DNA from: Bin55 sp965205965
GTDB taxonomy: Bacteria; Pseudomonadota; Gammaproteobacteria; Pseudomonadales; Azotimanducaceae
NCBI GenBank assembly: GCA_965205965.1
Contig: CBDBHT010000007.1
Location: 186,001 to 250,000 of the forward strand
DNA: 64,000 nucleotides
Reading direction: 5' to 3'
Below, one piece after another: positions 28,436 through 38,407 of this stretch (its first letter is position 1; every line of letters starts with the position of its first letter). The notes under the pieces were generated by a model, which saw nothing but the letters and a program-made list of their open reading frames with translations, did not search any database and had not been told where the DNA came from. A program made the position numbers and the translations under genes.

Positions 28436-28690
28436 CAGCAATTCCCCATATAGCCCAAACTCCGCTATTGGTCTGGACTTTGTGGATTGGCTTTCGCGAT
28501 AAATGGGAGCATGGGCCTGTCGTCCGGGGATCAATGACAGGTTCGTATAGGGGGGGGGTACAAGACCAACGAGGTATTCAAGGATGGGTGCATTGAAGTT
28601 GCGCAAGGAAGTGAGCAAGCCCGGTCTGCTTCAAGCGGTTCGTGCGGTTTTCGATCCGGTTCGGTTGCCGGTCGGAAGTTTGCCATTGGA
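28436..28690 (+). repeat. IS-B left-end fragment
   Basis: It begins with CAGCAATTCCCCATATAG (one mismatch to the IS-B end) and contains the IS-B start codon region (MGALKLRKEVSKPGLL at 28584). It then diverges after about 250 bp. The segment 28691-28896 that follows shows no recognisable gene. Confidence 0.75.
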
Positions 28691-28904
28691 GCATGGAGGG
28701 TTGAAGGCGAGGTCCGGAAAATCGACGGAAATCTTAGGGAGTATCTTTTCTCCCTCACGTCGCTGGGTTCTCGTAAAAACGTCAAGCAGGAACAGATGGG
28801 TTATTGGATTCATTTTTTATAACGCTCTAACTGTACGCGTAGCGGCAAAGCGTTATCCCATGAGGTCAATCATAAGCATCAAGAATAGTTTGATTAGGGC
28901 GTGT

Positions 28905-29674
28905 TTACACTAAATTCCTGATCATTTCGTATATCAGGGCCAGATAAATGAACCCAGCGAACATGACGTCGAGTTTGTCGTAACGTGTCCCCACGCGGCG
29001 ATACCGCTTGAGCCTGCCGAACAGGCGTTCCACTTCGTTGCGGCGGGCATACAGCTGGCGGTCGAAGGACCAAGGTTTCCGGCGTGTCGCTCGGGGCGGC
29101 ACCACGGGCGTGGCTCCCAGGTCTTGCACCACCCGCCGCGTCCGGTCGTCTTCATACGCACGGTCCATAATCACGTACTTCGGGTGCTTCAGACCGCTCT
29201 GCTGGAGCAGCCGGCGACCCTCCGGAGCATCGTGCCGATGCCCGGCGGACAGCGAGAAACTCCACGCTCGACGAGCGTCCAACGCCAGCAGATGCACCTT
29301 GGTGGTCAGCCCTCCGCGCGAGCGGCCGATACTTTGCGGACCGTTTTTTTTAGACTACCCGTCCCATCCGCATATACCTTCACCGAGGTGCTGTCCAGCA
29401 TCATCGCCATCTCGGTGTCCGAGGCGACCAGACCCCCGATCGCGCAAACGCTCGAACACCGTCGCCCAACACCCCACGCTCCGCCCAGCGTCTCATCTGC
29501 ACGTACACCGTGTTCCAAACGCCCATAACACGCAGGCAGGCTGCGCCAGGGGCAACCGTGTTTCAGAATGTACAGAATACCGTTGAGTACCCGCCGATGA
29601 CCCCATCGAACATTGCCCCGGGGCTTCGGGAACAAGTCCTGTATCTCGTTAAATTGCTCTTCCGTAAGTTGCAT
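28905..29674 (-). pseudogene. IS5-family transposase with frameshift site and extra indels
   Basis: OrfA starts at MQLTEEQFNEIQDLFP and contains MAMMLDSTSVKVYADGTGSLKK with the first Asp. At an A8 run a -1 shift leads into NGPQSIGRSRGGLTTKVHLL, then MDRAYEDDRTRR (second Asp) and RRNEVERLFGRLKRYRRVGTRYDKL (Glu). Upstream, between about 29440 and 29530, three single-base insertions in short runs (CGTTTGG, GTGTTGG, CGGGGGT) throw about 30 codons out of frame and then restore it. The altered segment replaces the usual WNTVYVQMRRWAERGV, so the protein is probably inactive. Confidence 0.7.
29344..29351 (-). other. A8 slippery run for -1 frameshifting
   Basis: Eight consecutive A (T on the plus strand) join the two IS5 frames. 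A -1 shift here gives the conserved GPQSIGRSRGGLTTKVH junction. This is the known expression strategy of IS427-type elements. Confidence 0.6.
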
Positions 29675-30512
29675 GCCGACCTCTTGTCGAATGATCCAGA
29701 TTAGAATTATACAACAAGATAGTGTCAACACACCCTAGTTTAGGGCTTATATACGTGACTAGACAATGAAGTTTCAAAGTTAAATTCAAGCTGGTTTAGG
29801 TTTAGGTAAAGCATTTTTCTCGTTCAGAGAAGGTGAGCGTTTGGTGGTGCTGATGGGTATGGTCGTGCGGGCTTGAACAACGACCGTCCGATTTTTCATG
29901 ATGTTCGAATGGCTATCACTCTTCGCTGACGTGAACGTAACACCTTGTGAAGCACTGGATGTCGAACGAACGATATGGCTAGCCCTTATTTCTCATAATG
30001 GATGGCTTGGGTGCGATGTATGTGCGTGTAAGTTGTTAATACCACGAAGTTGATTGGGCTTTGCCGGGGGGAAGGGGATGGTAGCGGGGTGCGTTCGGGT
30101 CGGACGGAAGCGGGGCGCGTTCGGTGCTGAGTGCGATGCTGGCGGAAGCGGTGCGGATGTGTAGCATGCGCCTGGGCCCGTTTTGCGGACCGCCACGACC
30201 GGCGTGCAAAGCGGCACATCCCGTGAAAGATGCTGTTTTCGGCTGGATGATGAGCCATGCGGGTGAGCATGCGGCGGACGCCCATATCGCACGCCCTTGG
30301 GTCCTGGTCTTGACGAGGCCCGAACGCTCCCCGACTGTCGGGAGGTTTCGCCCCCGGTGGCTGCGATGGCATGCGGATGAACGGAAAGGGATCCCGGTCT
30401 TTGAGGATGTCGTGTAACCGGTTGATATACGGAAACATATTCGATTTTTTGGGGGTTCTTCGAAAAAACACTTGCGTTTTGGCATGGGTTATGGCAATCT
30501 ACGCTTGGTTAG

Positions 30513-30927
30513 ATGGTCTCTGGTGCCAACGTGATGGATTTCCGAATCGAGAACGTGAAGTCGACCACCTTGGGTGGCACGCGACTGACCCGCCGTTGGA
30601 TGGTGGACCTTCAGAAGATGGTGGCACGGTTTCCGGCACTGAGCCGCCATGAGTTGGCGTCCACCCTGTGTAGTCATCTGGGGCTGGTTCACGCCGAAGG
30701 GTCGGGATCGATTGGGGTCCTGCAGGTCGCCGGCAGCCGTCTTGGCTCCGGAGGATGCTTTGGTCCGGCTCTGGCAGCGGCGGCGGCGCGTGCTGAACAC
30801 GCTGGTGGTCGTACTGTGCATGTTCCGGTTGGTGTTCTGGAAGGGGCGTCCGGGACATGAGGCCACGCTGGACGAAGGGTGGGCGCAACGCGGCCGATGG
30901 GGCCGGATGGAGGAGGTCACGGGATGA
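30513..30927 (+). pseudogene. IS4-type leader ORF of IS-A, frameshifted
   Basis: Homologous to 1745-2158, but an extra G in the run at about 30680 (CTGGGGCTGG instead of CTGGGCTGG) breaks the frame in the middle of the LCSHLGW motif. The downstream half still overlaps the transposase ATG. The transposase remains intact, suggesting the leader protein is not needed or is supplied by another copy. Confidence 0.75.
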
Positions 30928-32411
30928 AGAGCAAGCAAAAGCGCGGCGCGGACCGGTTGGTGCGTCGGATGGCGAAAGGGGTCCGGCCGGCGCGGATGGA
31001 GGTGGACTGCAGTGGAGGCGAGATGAGTTCCAACGGGGGATCGGCACTGCTGATGATGCTGGCCGAGCAGGTCCGGCTGTTCGAGCGCGCCTCGGCATGT
31101 TTCACGGACCACCGGGACCCGTCCAAGGTGGCGCATCCGCTAGTGGCGTTGCTGGGGCAGCGGATTTTGGGTCTCGCGCTGGGCTACGAAGATGTGAACG
31201 ATCACGACGAGCTGCGGCGGGACCGGGCTCTGTCCACGGCCATGGGGCGTGTGGAGTGTGCGCGTTCGGACTGCGAGCCGCTGGCCGGCAAAAGCACGCT
31301 GAACCGGATGGAGCTGTCGGCGAACGGGCGGGACCCGGCGAAAGCCCGCCAGATCACCGTGGATTTCGATGCGCTCGACGAGCTGCTCGTGGAGCTGTAC
31401 CTGGTGTGGGGCGAGCGGGGCCAGATGCCGAAGCGGCTGGTGCTGGACATCGATGCCACGGACGTGCAACTGCACGGCCGGCAGGAGCACCGGTTCTATC
31501 ACGGGTACTACCATGAATACTGCTACCTGCCGCGGCTGGTGTTCTGCAACGGCTGGCCGGTGCGGACGGAACTGCGCACGTCGAGCAGTGATGTGGCGGC
31601 GGGCGTGGTGGAGACGGTCGAGCCGCTCGTGGACCGGCTGCGGAAGCGATTTCCGCAGGTGCCGATCCTGATCCGCGCCGACGGGGCCTACTGCCGCGAC
31701 GAGTTGATGACGTGGTGCGAGGCGCGGGGCGTGGATTACGTGCTAGGACTGCCGCGCAATGATCGGCTGAAAGACCGGGTCCAACCGTTGATGGACGATC
31801 TGCGGGACCGGTTGAAGCGGGATCCGGACTATGCGCAGCAAGCGGTCCGCGGCTACCAGATCTTCGACTATCGCACGCGCGACAGCTGGAGCCGCGAACG
31901 CCGCGTGATCGCCAAGGCCGAATGGCTGCCGGGACAACCGGTCGGCAACGCGGACGGGGAACCGGAGGCCGGCGCGGAAGGCCCATGTGCGACGGTCGGC
32001 GAAGCCCGGTACAACAGTCGCTTCGTCGTCACCTCGCTCCAGAAGCCCGACGCGCCAACGGTCTACGAAGAGATGTACTGCGACCGGGGTGAGGCCGAAA
32101 ACTGGATCAAGGAACAGAAGAACGATCTGTTCCTGGACCGATGCTCCAGCAGCCTCTGGAACGTCAACGCACTCCGGCTCCGGATGAGCGCACTGGCCCA
32201 TGCCCTTCATTGCATGATGAAGCGCCGGCTCGAGAACCTTCCGGTATCCGCCATGCTGCGCCGGAGCCGTCCATCGACGCTGCGCAAGTGCCTGTTCCGG
32301 ATCCCGGTGCGCGTGACGGTGTCCACGCGGCGGATCCATCTGGCGTTCGGGTCCACCTTCCCGTACTGGAAGGATTTCCGCTTGATCTGGGCCAGCCTGG
32401 CACCAACGTAA
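30924..32411 (+). CDS. IS1380-family transposase (IS-A)
   Basis: This 495-aa transposase is near-identical to the one at 237-1748 but lacks eight residues (AGKADGGP) in the low-complexity stretch near residue 340. The catalytic Asp-Asp-Glu motifs are all present (LDIDATDVQLHG, IRADGAYCRDEL, CDRGEAENWIKEQ). The start MKSKQKRGAD follows GGAGGTCACGGG. The frame is complete, so this copy could be active. Confidence 0.9.
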   Translation: MKSKQKRGADRLVRRMAKGVRPARMEVDCSGGEMSSNGGSALLMMLAEQVRLFERASACFTDHRDPSKVAHPLVALLGQRILGLALGYEDVNDHDELRRDRALSTAMGRVECARSDCEPLAGKSTLNRMELSANGRDPAKARQITVDFDALDELLVELYLVWGERGQMPKRLVLDIDATDVQLHGRQEHRFYHGYYHEYCYLPRLVFCNGWPVRTELRTSSSDVAAGVVETVEPLVDRLRKRFPQVPILIRADGAYCRDELMTWCEARGVDYVLGLPRNDRLKDRVQPLMDDLRDRLKRDPDYAQQAVRGYQIFDYRTRDSWSRERRVIAKAEWLPGQPVGNADGEPEAGAEGPCATVGEARYNSRFVVTSLQKPDAPTVYEEMYCDRGEAENWIKEQKNDLFLDRCSSSLWNVNALRLRMSALAHALHCMMKRRLENLPVSAMLRRSRPSTLRKCLFRIPVRVTVSTRRIHLAFGSTFPYWKDFRLIWASLAPT

Positions 32412-32859
32412 AAGCCCGGTGCAACCGGGTGCATGACGCTGGCGGCGGAGCGCGCCGACCTCCCCGCGCCCGGATGCTCAGCGATTCGCCGTCCCGCCCG
32501 CAAAAAGGCGGGAAAACACACGCATGCCCGCCCTCCGAAGCCTTTTCAAACTCGCGACGCGACATTCCATGCCCCGTACCCCACGCATCCCGTGAAAAAC
32601 ATCATTTTCGACTTGGTTATGAGAAATCTGGGCTAGACACTAACTCCATCGTAAGTAGAGAGAAAGGAGCAGAAGTTCTAATCGACCCCATTCCTCTTGA
32701 GATTCATCAAAAAGCGGAACAACTGGCTCGTGCCATTTTCAACATGCCGTATAAGCCGTTGAAAGATCGGAAATTAGCCCCATTGAGAAGATGACGGTGA
32801 ATCTTGCCTTCTTAAATATATAATTTCCAAATCAATTGTTCACATTCGTAATACATAAT

Positions 32860-33720
32860 TCAAGCAGTTAATGTTTCCCAAGTGCCTCGTTTGCCTTCGA
32901 AGCCTCTGACCACTAAGGACATTTGATCGATTGTGTCGCAGCTTCGAGCATTATGATGTCCTACGAATTCACCGATATAGCGATGAAGATGTTTAACACT
33001 AATGTGATGGTACGTACGTGCCATGGTAACCGCTCTTAAGTAGTGAGCAAAATGACTCAATGCCATTGGTGTGTGCCAAATCCCGCACAAACTCACCGAC
33101 CGAACGATGTACAGTTTCATGCTTCATCGGCAATCCCTCACCTCATACGCGGAGTGCTCATCGGTATAAATAGTTGATTCTCCGGACACGCTGTTCAGGA
33201 TGAACGTTTGAAGCGTTCTTCCATCGGTGGCATCAACGACTTCGGCGGATACTTCGTTTGTGGATCGGTCTTTTGTTCCAATAACAGCGGTCTTGCCAAC
33301 AATTCCGCGTCCTGCATGAAGTTTCTTCGACTCATGCTTGTTGCTCTCTTTCCCGCCTATATAGGTTTCGTCAGATTCAATCTCACCCGACAATTCCTTG
33401 CTGCCAATCATCCCGCCTTGACGAATTTTCTGTGCCATCATCCATGCCATTTTCTGAGTCACGCCTATATCGCGATGCAATTTCATAGACGACACGCCTT
33501 TAAGACTGGTAGAAAGCATGTAAATAGCTATTGCCCATTGACGTAACGAAACCTTGCTTCGATGCATGACGGTTCCAACTCGAACCATGAAATACTTGCG
33601 ACAATCAGGGCAATGGTAAGACAGCGGATTGGTCGTCAGGGAATTTTTCGAACAACTGCATCAAAGTGAATCCTTTACGCTCGCTTCTGCCTGATGCCTT
33701 TTGTGTCATTTCCCTTATCT
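32860..33720 (-). pseudogene. IS1595-family (ISXO2-like) transposase, frameshifted
   Basis: Reading right to left: MQLFEKFPDD, then loss of part of the zinc ribbon, then HCPDCRKYF, RVGTVMHRSKVSLRQWAIAIY and KGVSSMKLHRDIGVTQ. The catalytic core has GEIESDETYIGGKE (first Asp) and TIYTDEHSAYE. A further frameshift precedes NGIESFCSLLKSGYHGTY, and another precedes HHISVKHLHRYIGEF. At least three breaks, so it is dead. The family fit is clear from the conserved C-terminal block. Confidence 0.8.
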
Positions 33721-33818
33721 CATTGATTCAGCAGCGTCTAATTACCTACATTAAATATTTTACGTATCAAGGATAGTTTCGTTTGAAACTTCATTGTCTA
33801 GTCACGTATATAAGTCCC

Positions 33819-34099
33819 ATTAGTTTCAGGCCGTGAGTAAAAAGTGGGGACAGGGTCAGTATTAACTCTGAATAACGTTGAGCACGGTCCCTTACGATCA
33901 ATTTGTAAGGTCCGAGAATCTACTATGCAATCCATTGTGACAGTTGAGGATGTCCCAATCTGACTTTCGAAGCCTATAGATCAAATAATATAGAAGAGAT
34001 CTTAGAATGAGGGATGAGGGAGTATGTCACTCACAACCGAAGTGTGTTCATTGACGGCGAAAACGGCGTATTTCTAATACTTATGAACGACTCGGGTTC
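33819..34099. other. Gap upstream of the TVP38-like gene
   Basis: About 280 bp. It contains AAAAAGTGGGGACAGGG (33840-33856), a motif often seen at ends of RAYT/REP-type transposable units, but no second end or REP hairpin was found. Probably also holds the promoter of the next gene. Confidence 0.35.
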
Positions 34100-34789
34100 G
34101 TGCCTGTGAAGCGTAACCAGATTATTCTGCTAACGACTGCGGTAATCGCAATTGTCTTGTTCTTTGTATTCGACCTTCACCGCGTTATCGCCCTGGAAAA
34201 CTTTCAGGCGCATCGTGAAATCATACTGAATTTCTATCGTGACAATCCCACGGTCACCATTATCGGATTTGCGGCACTCTATATTGCAATGGCCGGCTTG
34301 TCATTGCCTAGTTCCGTGATTCTCACCATGATAGCTGGAGCAATCTTTGATTTTCTGGTAGGCGTTATCGTGGTTTCATTCGCGAGCACGATTGGAGCTT
34401 CGGTAGCATTTTTACTGACGCGCTATCTGCTTCGAGATATGGTTCAAACTAAGTTCGAGAAGCAACTCAAACTTATCACCAAAGGCATAGAGAAAGACGG
34501 AAAGTTTTATCTATTTGCCTTGCGGCTGGTGCCAGCCGTCCCATTTTCTGCAGTCAATATTGCCATGGCACTTACACCGATACGGCTTTGGCCCTTCTAT
34601 TACGTGAGTCAAATAGGCATGCTAGCGGGTACTATCATCTATACAAATGCAGGCAGCCAAATAGGCCAACTGGAATCAATCGTGGGTATTTTGTCGCCTA
34701 CACTGATCATCTCGTTCGTTCTTTTAGGTATTTCCCCGCTGCTGACGAAAAAGGGGCTGGATTTTTATAGATCCAGATTCCGCGAATAA
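34100..34789 (+). CDS. TVP38/TMEM64 (VTT domain) membrane protein
   Basis: This 229-aa inner-membrane protein has about five hydrophobic segments (near residues 8-26, 52-75, 82-108, 155-180, 196-214). Family motifs are GAIFDFLVGVIVVSFASTIGASVAFLL, FYLFALRLVPAVPFSAVN and TPIRLWPFYYVSQIGMLAGTIIY with NAGSQIGQL. The VTT/DedA-like fold is linked to lipid scrambling or transport, but the bacterial role is not settled. It starts with GTG; the nearby ATG at 34083 is out of frame. In many bacteria this gene precedes a flavin disulfide oxidoreductase. Here an IS-B copy follows instead. Confidence 0.85.
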   Translation: MPVKRNQIILLTTAVIAIVLFFVFDLHRVIALENFQAHREIILNFYRDNPTVTIIGFAALYIAMAGLSLPSSVILTMIAGAIFDFLVGVIVVSFASTIGASVAFLLTRYLLRDMVQTKFEKQLKLITKGIEKDGKFYLFALRLVPAVPFSAVNIAMALTPIRLWPFYYVSQIGMLAGTIIYTNAGSQIGQLESIVGILSPTLIISFVLLGISPLLTKKGLDFYRSRFRE

Positions 34790-34974
34790 CTTACGGTCCA
34801 AATAGCGAAGAACCCTCAACTTCTATATGGATCTATGGGGCAGTTGGAAAAATGCCAGTAGCCACAACATGGGAGTTCCTTGAAGTGTTCCGCAAGGGTT
34901 CCCTATAAGCATGGTGAAGACTAGGAAAACATCGACATAAACGATGAGGAATGTGCAAGAAGTGGGTATATACC
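34790..34974. other. Short gene-free gap
   Basis: About 185 bp of host-like sequence before the IS-B end. No feature recognised. Confidence 0.35.
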
Positions 34975-36230
34975 CAGCAATTCCCCGTATAGTTTCATTT
35001 TGGGCTTGACGTCGGTCTTTTCATGTTTCGGTACGGGGAACCAACGTTTTCAGACGGTTTGCACAGCATATCACCGTGCGTTGGGACGGGTTCCGGGCAC
35101 CGATATGCGGGTCTCTTGACCGTCAGGGCGGCATGGGGCCTCGGGACGTCCCAATCTTTCATCAAGCGGGGGAGGTGGTCGGCCGTCAGGTCGTATCGTA
35201 TCGTAGGCGATGTGCGCGGTGTAGATCCCGAGGGCGTGACCGTACAGTTCCTGCCAGTTTACGGAAGGCTATCGCACAGAAACTGCTGCGCAGACGTTCC
35301 CACGTCGCGGTTCGGGTATAGTACTTGGCGAAGATCCGCTTCATGACGGGGCAGGCCATTTCCAGCACCTGGTCGATCAGGAACGCCAGCAGCATCAGTG
35401 CCGCGGAAGTATCCGACAGGTGCTGGGTTCCGTGTCCGAAGTTGTGTTCCAGGTATTGGACGTTCTTCAGCGTGTTGAATGTCTCGTTCTCGATCTTCCA
35501 ACGACTGCGAGCCGCGCGGGACAGCTCGCTGGCGTGGTCGGGGCGGACCGACAGATCCGTGACCCAAGTGAACTCCCGCCGCGCATCCTCGCCGGAACCC
35601 CGCCGTTCCGAACTCTGCAGCACCTGGACCTTCAGATCGGGGTTCGCAGCATTCAGTTCCACATCCGACACCACTTGCAGCCAGCGGTCTCGCTCCTGCC
35701 CCTCGGGCGAGGGATCCGCAAACCAGGGCGCATCCGAGCGATCCAGCTGAGCCTGCAGATGCGGATGGTCGCCCGCGCGAGCCGACAGCAGAAAGCGCAG
35801 TCCGTGCTCCTGAAGCAGCCGGATCTGGGGACCATGCGAGAACACAGCCCATCGGCGATCACGATCCGTTTCATGCGTCGATAGAGCGAAGCCAGAACCG
35901 GAACCAGCCGGGTCCAGGCGCACCGTTCACAGTCGTTCTTGGTCGAGCCGTCCCCGTTGCGAACCGCTTCCACTGCCATCGGCAGCACCTGCCGCTGATC
36001 TGGATGCACCAGTACCGCACACAACTGCTGATGGGAGTACGTGGTCGAGCCGTTGCGATGGCCGGGCCCGCAGACAGCACGGACCGTGGACCCGCTGGGA
36101 GGAAAAGGTCCCGGTGCCGTCCACCGCTACCAGATAATGGCCGCGCCACGCCGCCGCCATCCGACGCACAGGACCTTGCCGCGTTGGGCGCGTTGCAGTA
36201 CCTGCTGAATACGCCCGCCGATACTGCACC

Positions 36231-37363
36231 CAATGGCATTCGTTTAGTGATCATTGTCATTCGTTTAAGGAAGTGCCCTTCGCCCCTGTATGGAATGCCA
36301 GTCCTATGTTGAGTTAATCAGCAGTTTTTGCTTGCAGTCTTCTCCCTCGCTGCCACATCTTCACGGGTTTTCGGGATCGTCGTTCGAAGGATCTGCCGGG
36401 CCGGAGTCGTTGTCGGCATCGGATGATGTCGCGAACCACCTGGGTGACCGTTTCCTGTGGCGCGGATGCCTGCTTCAGCAACAGGGCTCTCGATGTCGGC
36501 CGCCACCATCGCCAGTCCGTGCTTGAAATGGGTCTGCCTGCGCGGCTTGCCATGTTCGTGCGGGCTTTCGTTCCATCGATGGTCGCCGTGACCGGAGAAC
36601 CGCCGGGTCATGGCGTTCAGGGGGAAGCCGGCATAGAGTTTCTGTTTCACTCCCCGCTCGCTTGGTCCATGGAAGTCTTCCACCTCCATCCGTTGTTTGG
36701 ACACCTTGTACCATTCTTCCACGCCCCATCTTGCGCGATACCGCTCCGCCAGTTGCGGGATGGTGTATCGCTTCGAATCCAGCAGGGTGGTTCCGAGGAT
36801 GAAGACCGTTTTGCCGACGAGGTATTTCACCAGCCGACGGCAGTGTGCACCACAGGTGGCGAGTGTGCCTTTGCGGGGGGCGATCTCCATCACCACATCC
36901 TCTCGATCGCCGGGGATGAAATGGTCGATGTCGGCACCGGTTTTCCGCTTTATCCCGAACACCGCATGCAGTCCCCGGATCACGTGCACGTGCAGCATCC
37001 GTAGACAGGATCCAGGGCTTTCCCCGCCCTTCGGCGTCCGCCAGCCAAGATGACTGCAGATGGCCGAAGCCAGTTCATCGCGACTCAAGGACGGAAACAG
37101 CTCCACCGTCCTCTGAATGTCCGCAATCCGACGGCGGGTCAGCCGCCTGCCACAAAATGTGATCGACTTCAGATCCACGATTCTCGAACCCATCCACTTT
37201 CCGTCCGAAACAATTCCATACAGCATAGTTTGCCAAAAAAAATGTCGCAACGCAACCCCTTTTTTTGAACACTCCAAAAAACAGAAACAAGTCCCAGTCA
37301 ATCAATGGGTTATAGAAAACCCTCAAAGGCGCAGATCGACTTTTCTCAAACCGAATGCCATTG
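36231..37363 (-). mobile_element. IS-D deletion derivative with 10-bp target duplication
   Basis: The ends CAATGGCATTCG and CGAATGCCATTG are perfect inverted repeats. ATACTGCACC flanks both sides (36221-36230 and 37364-37373), a perfect 10-bp duplication. The element is about 1.13 kb and encodes a 327-codon frame joining the N-terminal domain to the C-terminal half of the transposase. An element almost identical in length and joint lies at 48055-49188. Confidence 0.92.
36318..37301 (-). pseudogene. IS-D transposase with internal in-frame deletion
   Basis: The N-terminal domain (SLSRDELASAICSHLGW) runs directly from GESPGSC into RMLHVHVIRGLHAVF, skipping the region that holds both catalytic Asp residues (FAVDGRSLNL and YDRGYYSYE in the copy at 22442). 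The YREK block YRARWGVEEWYKVSK remains. The frame is open but the protein cannot be catalytic. It might still bind the ends, in principle as a competitor. That is inference. Confidence 0.85.
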
Positions 37364-37762
37364 ATACTGCACCGGGGAGATCGGATCCAGACGACGGCGC
37401 AGGTTCGCTTCCTCCACCGTCTCCCCGCGCATCGATAGATCAAACTGCAACAGCGAGGCGTGCTTCTCCAGAAACACGGCCAGGACCCCCCGACATCAGA
37501 CACGCTCCGATGGAAAACTCCCGACCGGAAACCGGATCAACCACCTGATCGAATACCTGCCGAACCCCCCGAAGCAGACCGGGCTTGCTCACGTCCTTGC
37601 GCAACTTCAACGCCCCCATCCTTGGATACCTCGTTTGTCTGGTAAACCCTATATTAACCTATCATCCATCCTCAAACGATAAGCCTACGCTTTTATTATC
37701 GCGAAAGCCAATCCACAAAGTCCACACTCCTAGCGGAGTTTGGGCTATACGGGGAATGGCTG

Positions 37763-38205
37763 TCTACGGCGCAGACTGTCAACGCCTGCCGGCCACTTTC
37801 GCCGCACCGATGCTGCTAGCGTTCCGGATCGACCAAGTGCTGGAAGTGGCCTGCCGGTCATCAAGCAGATCTTCGCTAAGTACTACACCCGGACCGCGGC
37901 ATGGGAACGTCTGCGCAACAGTTTCCGTGCGGCGGTCTTTGACCCAACTGGCAGCAGCGGTACAGCCACGCCCTCAGGATCCACACTGCGCACGCCGTCT
38001 ACGATACTGCCTGAAGGTAAACCTGAGCCCTGAGATGGATCATCATCGGGATATCCCAGAGGTCCTGACCGTCAAGGGAGCTACATATCGGTAGGCGGAA
38101 CCTGTTTCCACGCACGACAAAACGCCGTGTGAAAGCCGATTCCTCGTACCGAAACACGGCAAGACCGACGCCAAGCCCAAAATGAGACTATACGGGGAAT
38201 GGCTG
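37763..38205 (+). repeat. IS-B 3' fragment
   Basis: A diverged 3' quarter of IS-B begins around 37795 (LAFRIDQVLEVA, then YYTRTAAWERLRNSF) and ends with CTATACGGGGAATGGCTG at 38205. The first ~20 bp (TCTACGGCGCAGACTG) match the IS-G outer end. It carries several frameshifts. Confidence 0.75.
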
Positions 38206-38245
38206 CCCTCCCATTAGAGGACCAATGATATTGCAGTGTTAAGTG

Positions 38246-38365
38246 TTACGGTTCTTTCTTATTTGACTTCTCGCTAGAGTCTTTTTTACGTCGTTTCGGT
38301 CGAGATATACCGAAGGTGCCGCGGACAATCTTGCCGCGCCGTGTACGGATGTCACCTTTCCCCAT
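38246..38365 (-). CDS. 30S ribosomal protein THX (bTHX)
   Basis: This 39-aa very basic protein begins MGKGDIRTRRGKIVRGTFG and continues with SRPKRRKKD. The pattern MGKGDxxTxRGKIxxGTxGxSRP is that of the bacterial THX/PSRP-4 family, which sits in the head of the 30S subunit among rRNA helices. The start ATG lies at 38363-38365 and the stop TAA at 38246-38248. It is downstream of an IS-B remnant and co-oriented with the MBL-fold and NAD synthetase genes, about 40 bp from the former. It appears intact despite its IS neighbours. Confidence 0.85.
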   Translation of the reverse strand: MGKGDIRTRRGKIVRGTFGISRPKRRKKDSSEKSNKKEP

Positions 38366-38407
38366 AAATTGCCACGATACCGGTTAAAGAGAAACATATT
38401 TTACTTC

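Larger units (their letters stand above)
28897..29735 (-). mobile_element. IS5-family element (IS427-like)
   Basis: This element of about 840 bp has ends GGCGTGTTTACACTA and TAGTGTCAACACACC, imperfect inverted repeats. It carries two overlapping frames on the minus strand, as in IS427-type members of IS5. TAG trinucleotides flank both ends. It sits immediately left of an IS1595 end. Confidence 0.75.
29979..32636 (+). mobile_element. IS-A (IS1380 family), best-preserved copy
   Basis: This element is flanked by CTAG at 29979-29982 and 32633-32636, with ends CCCTTATTTCTCATAA and TTATGAGAAATCTGGG. It contains an open transposase gene (30924-32411) and a frameshifted copy of the leader ORF (30513-30927). 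An IS4-type end similar to CGAATGCCATTG lies inside at about 30365-30380. It interrupts the IS1595 element. Confidence 0.9.
29898..32794 (+). pseudogene. Passenger-like ORF inside IS1595, split by IS-A
   Basis: Joining 29898-29978 to 32637-32794 across the CTAG duplication gives an ORF of about 80 residues. It starts MMFEWLSLFADVNVTPC and ends DPIPLEIHQKAEQLARAIF with a basic tail KDRKLAPLRR. I recognise no family. IS1595 elements are known to carry passenger genes, so this could be one. The frame continuity across the insertion is the only support. Confidence 0.35.
29743..33818 (-). mobile_element. IS1595-family (ISXO2-like) element, split by IS-A
   Basis: Long inverted repeats, GGGCTTATATACGTGACTAG on the left and its near-exact complement ending TATATAAGTCCC at 33818, extend about 36 bp. 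Removing the 2.66-kb IS-A (29979-32636) leaves about 1.4 kb holding a short passenger-like frame and a degenerate transposase on the minus strand. No exact 8-bp target duplication was seen: the flanks share only TAGTTT. Confidence 0.75.
35190..37640 (-). pseudogene. IS-B transposase, interrupted and frameshifted
   Basis: The C-terminal two-thirds lies at 35190-36220 and the N-terminal third at 37374-37640. Frameshifts occur near 35835 (GTGTTCTCGCATGG against CTGTTCTCGCAGGG in the intact copy) and near 35245 in the C-terminal AFRNWQELY region, and another in the N-terminal third (SGGPGRVSGEA). The core SRWKIENETFNTLKN is kept. Not functional. Confidence 0.85.
34975..37762 (-). mobile_element. 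IS-B copy split by a deleted IS-D
   Basis: It is bounded by CAGCAATTCCCCGTATAG (34975) and CTATACGGGGAATGGCTG (ending 37762). IS-D (36231-37363) is inserted within the codons for SPVRYRQAF. The outer flanks do not match, so this copy was not left by one simple insertion, or its edges have recombined. Confidence 0.85.

Noticed and set aside
33840..33860. A REP/RAYT unit, from AAAGTGGGGACAGGG
   Set aside because: Only one such motif was found, with no hairpin REP sequence and no RAYT transposase.
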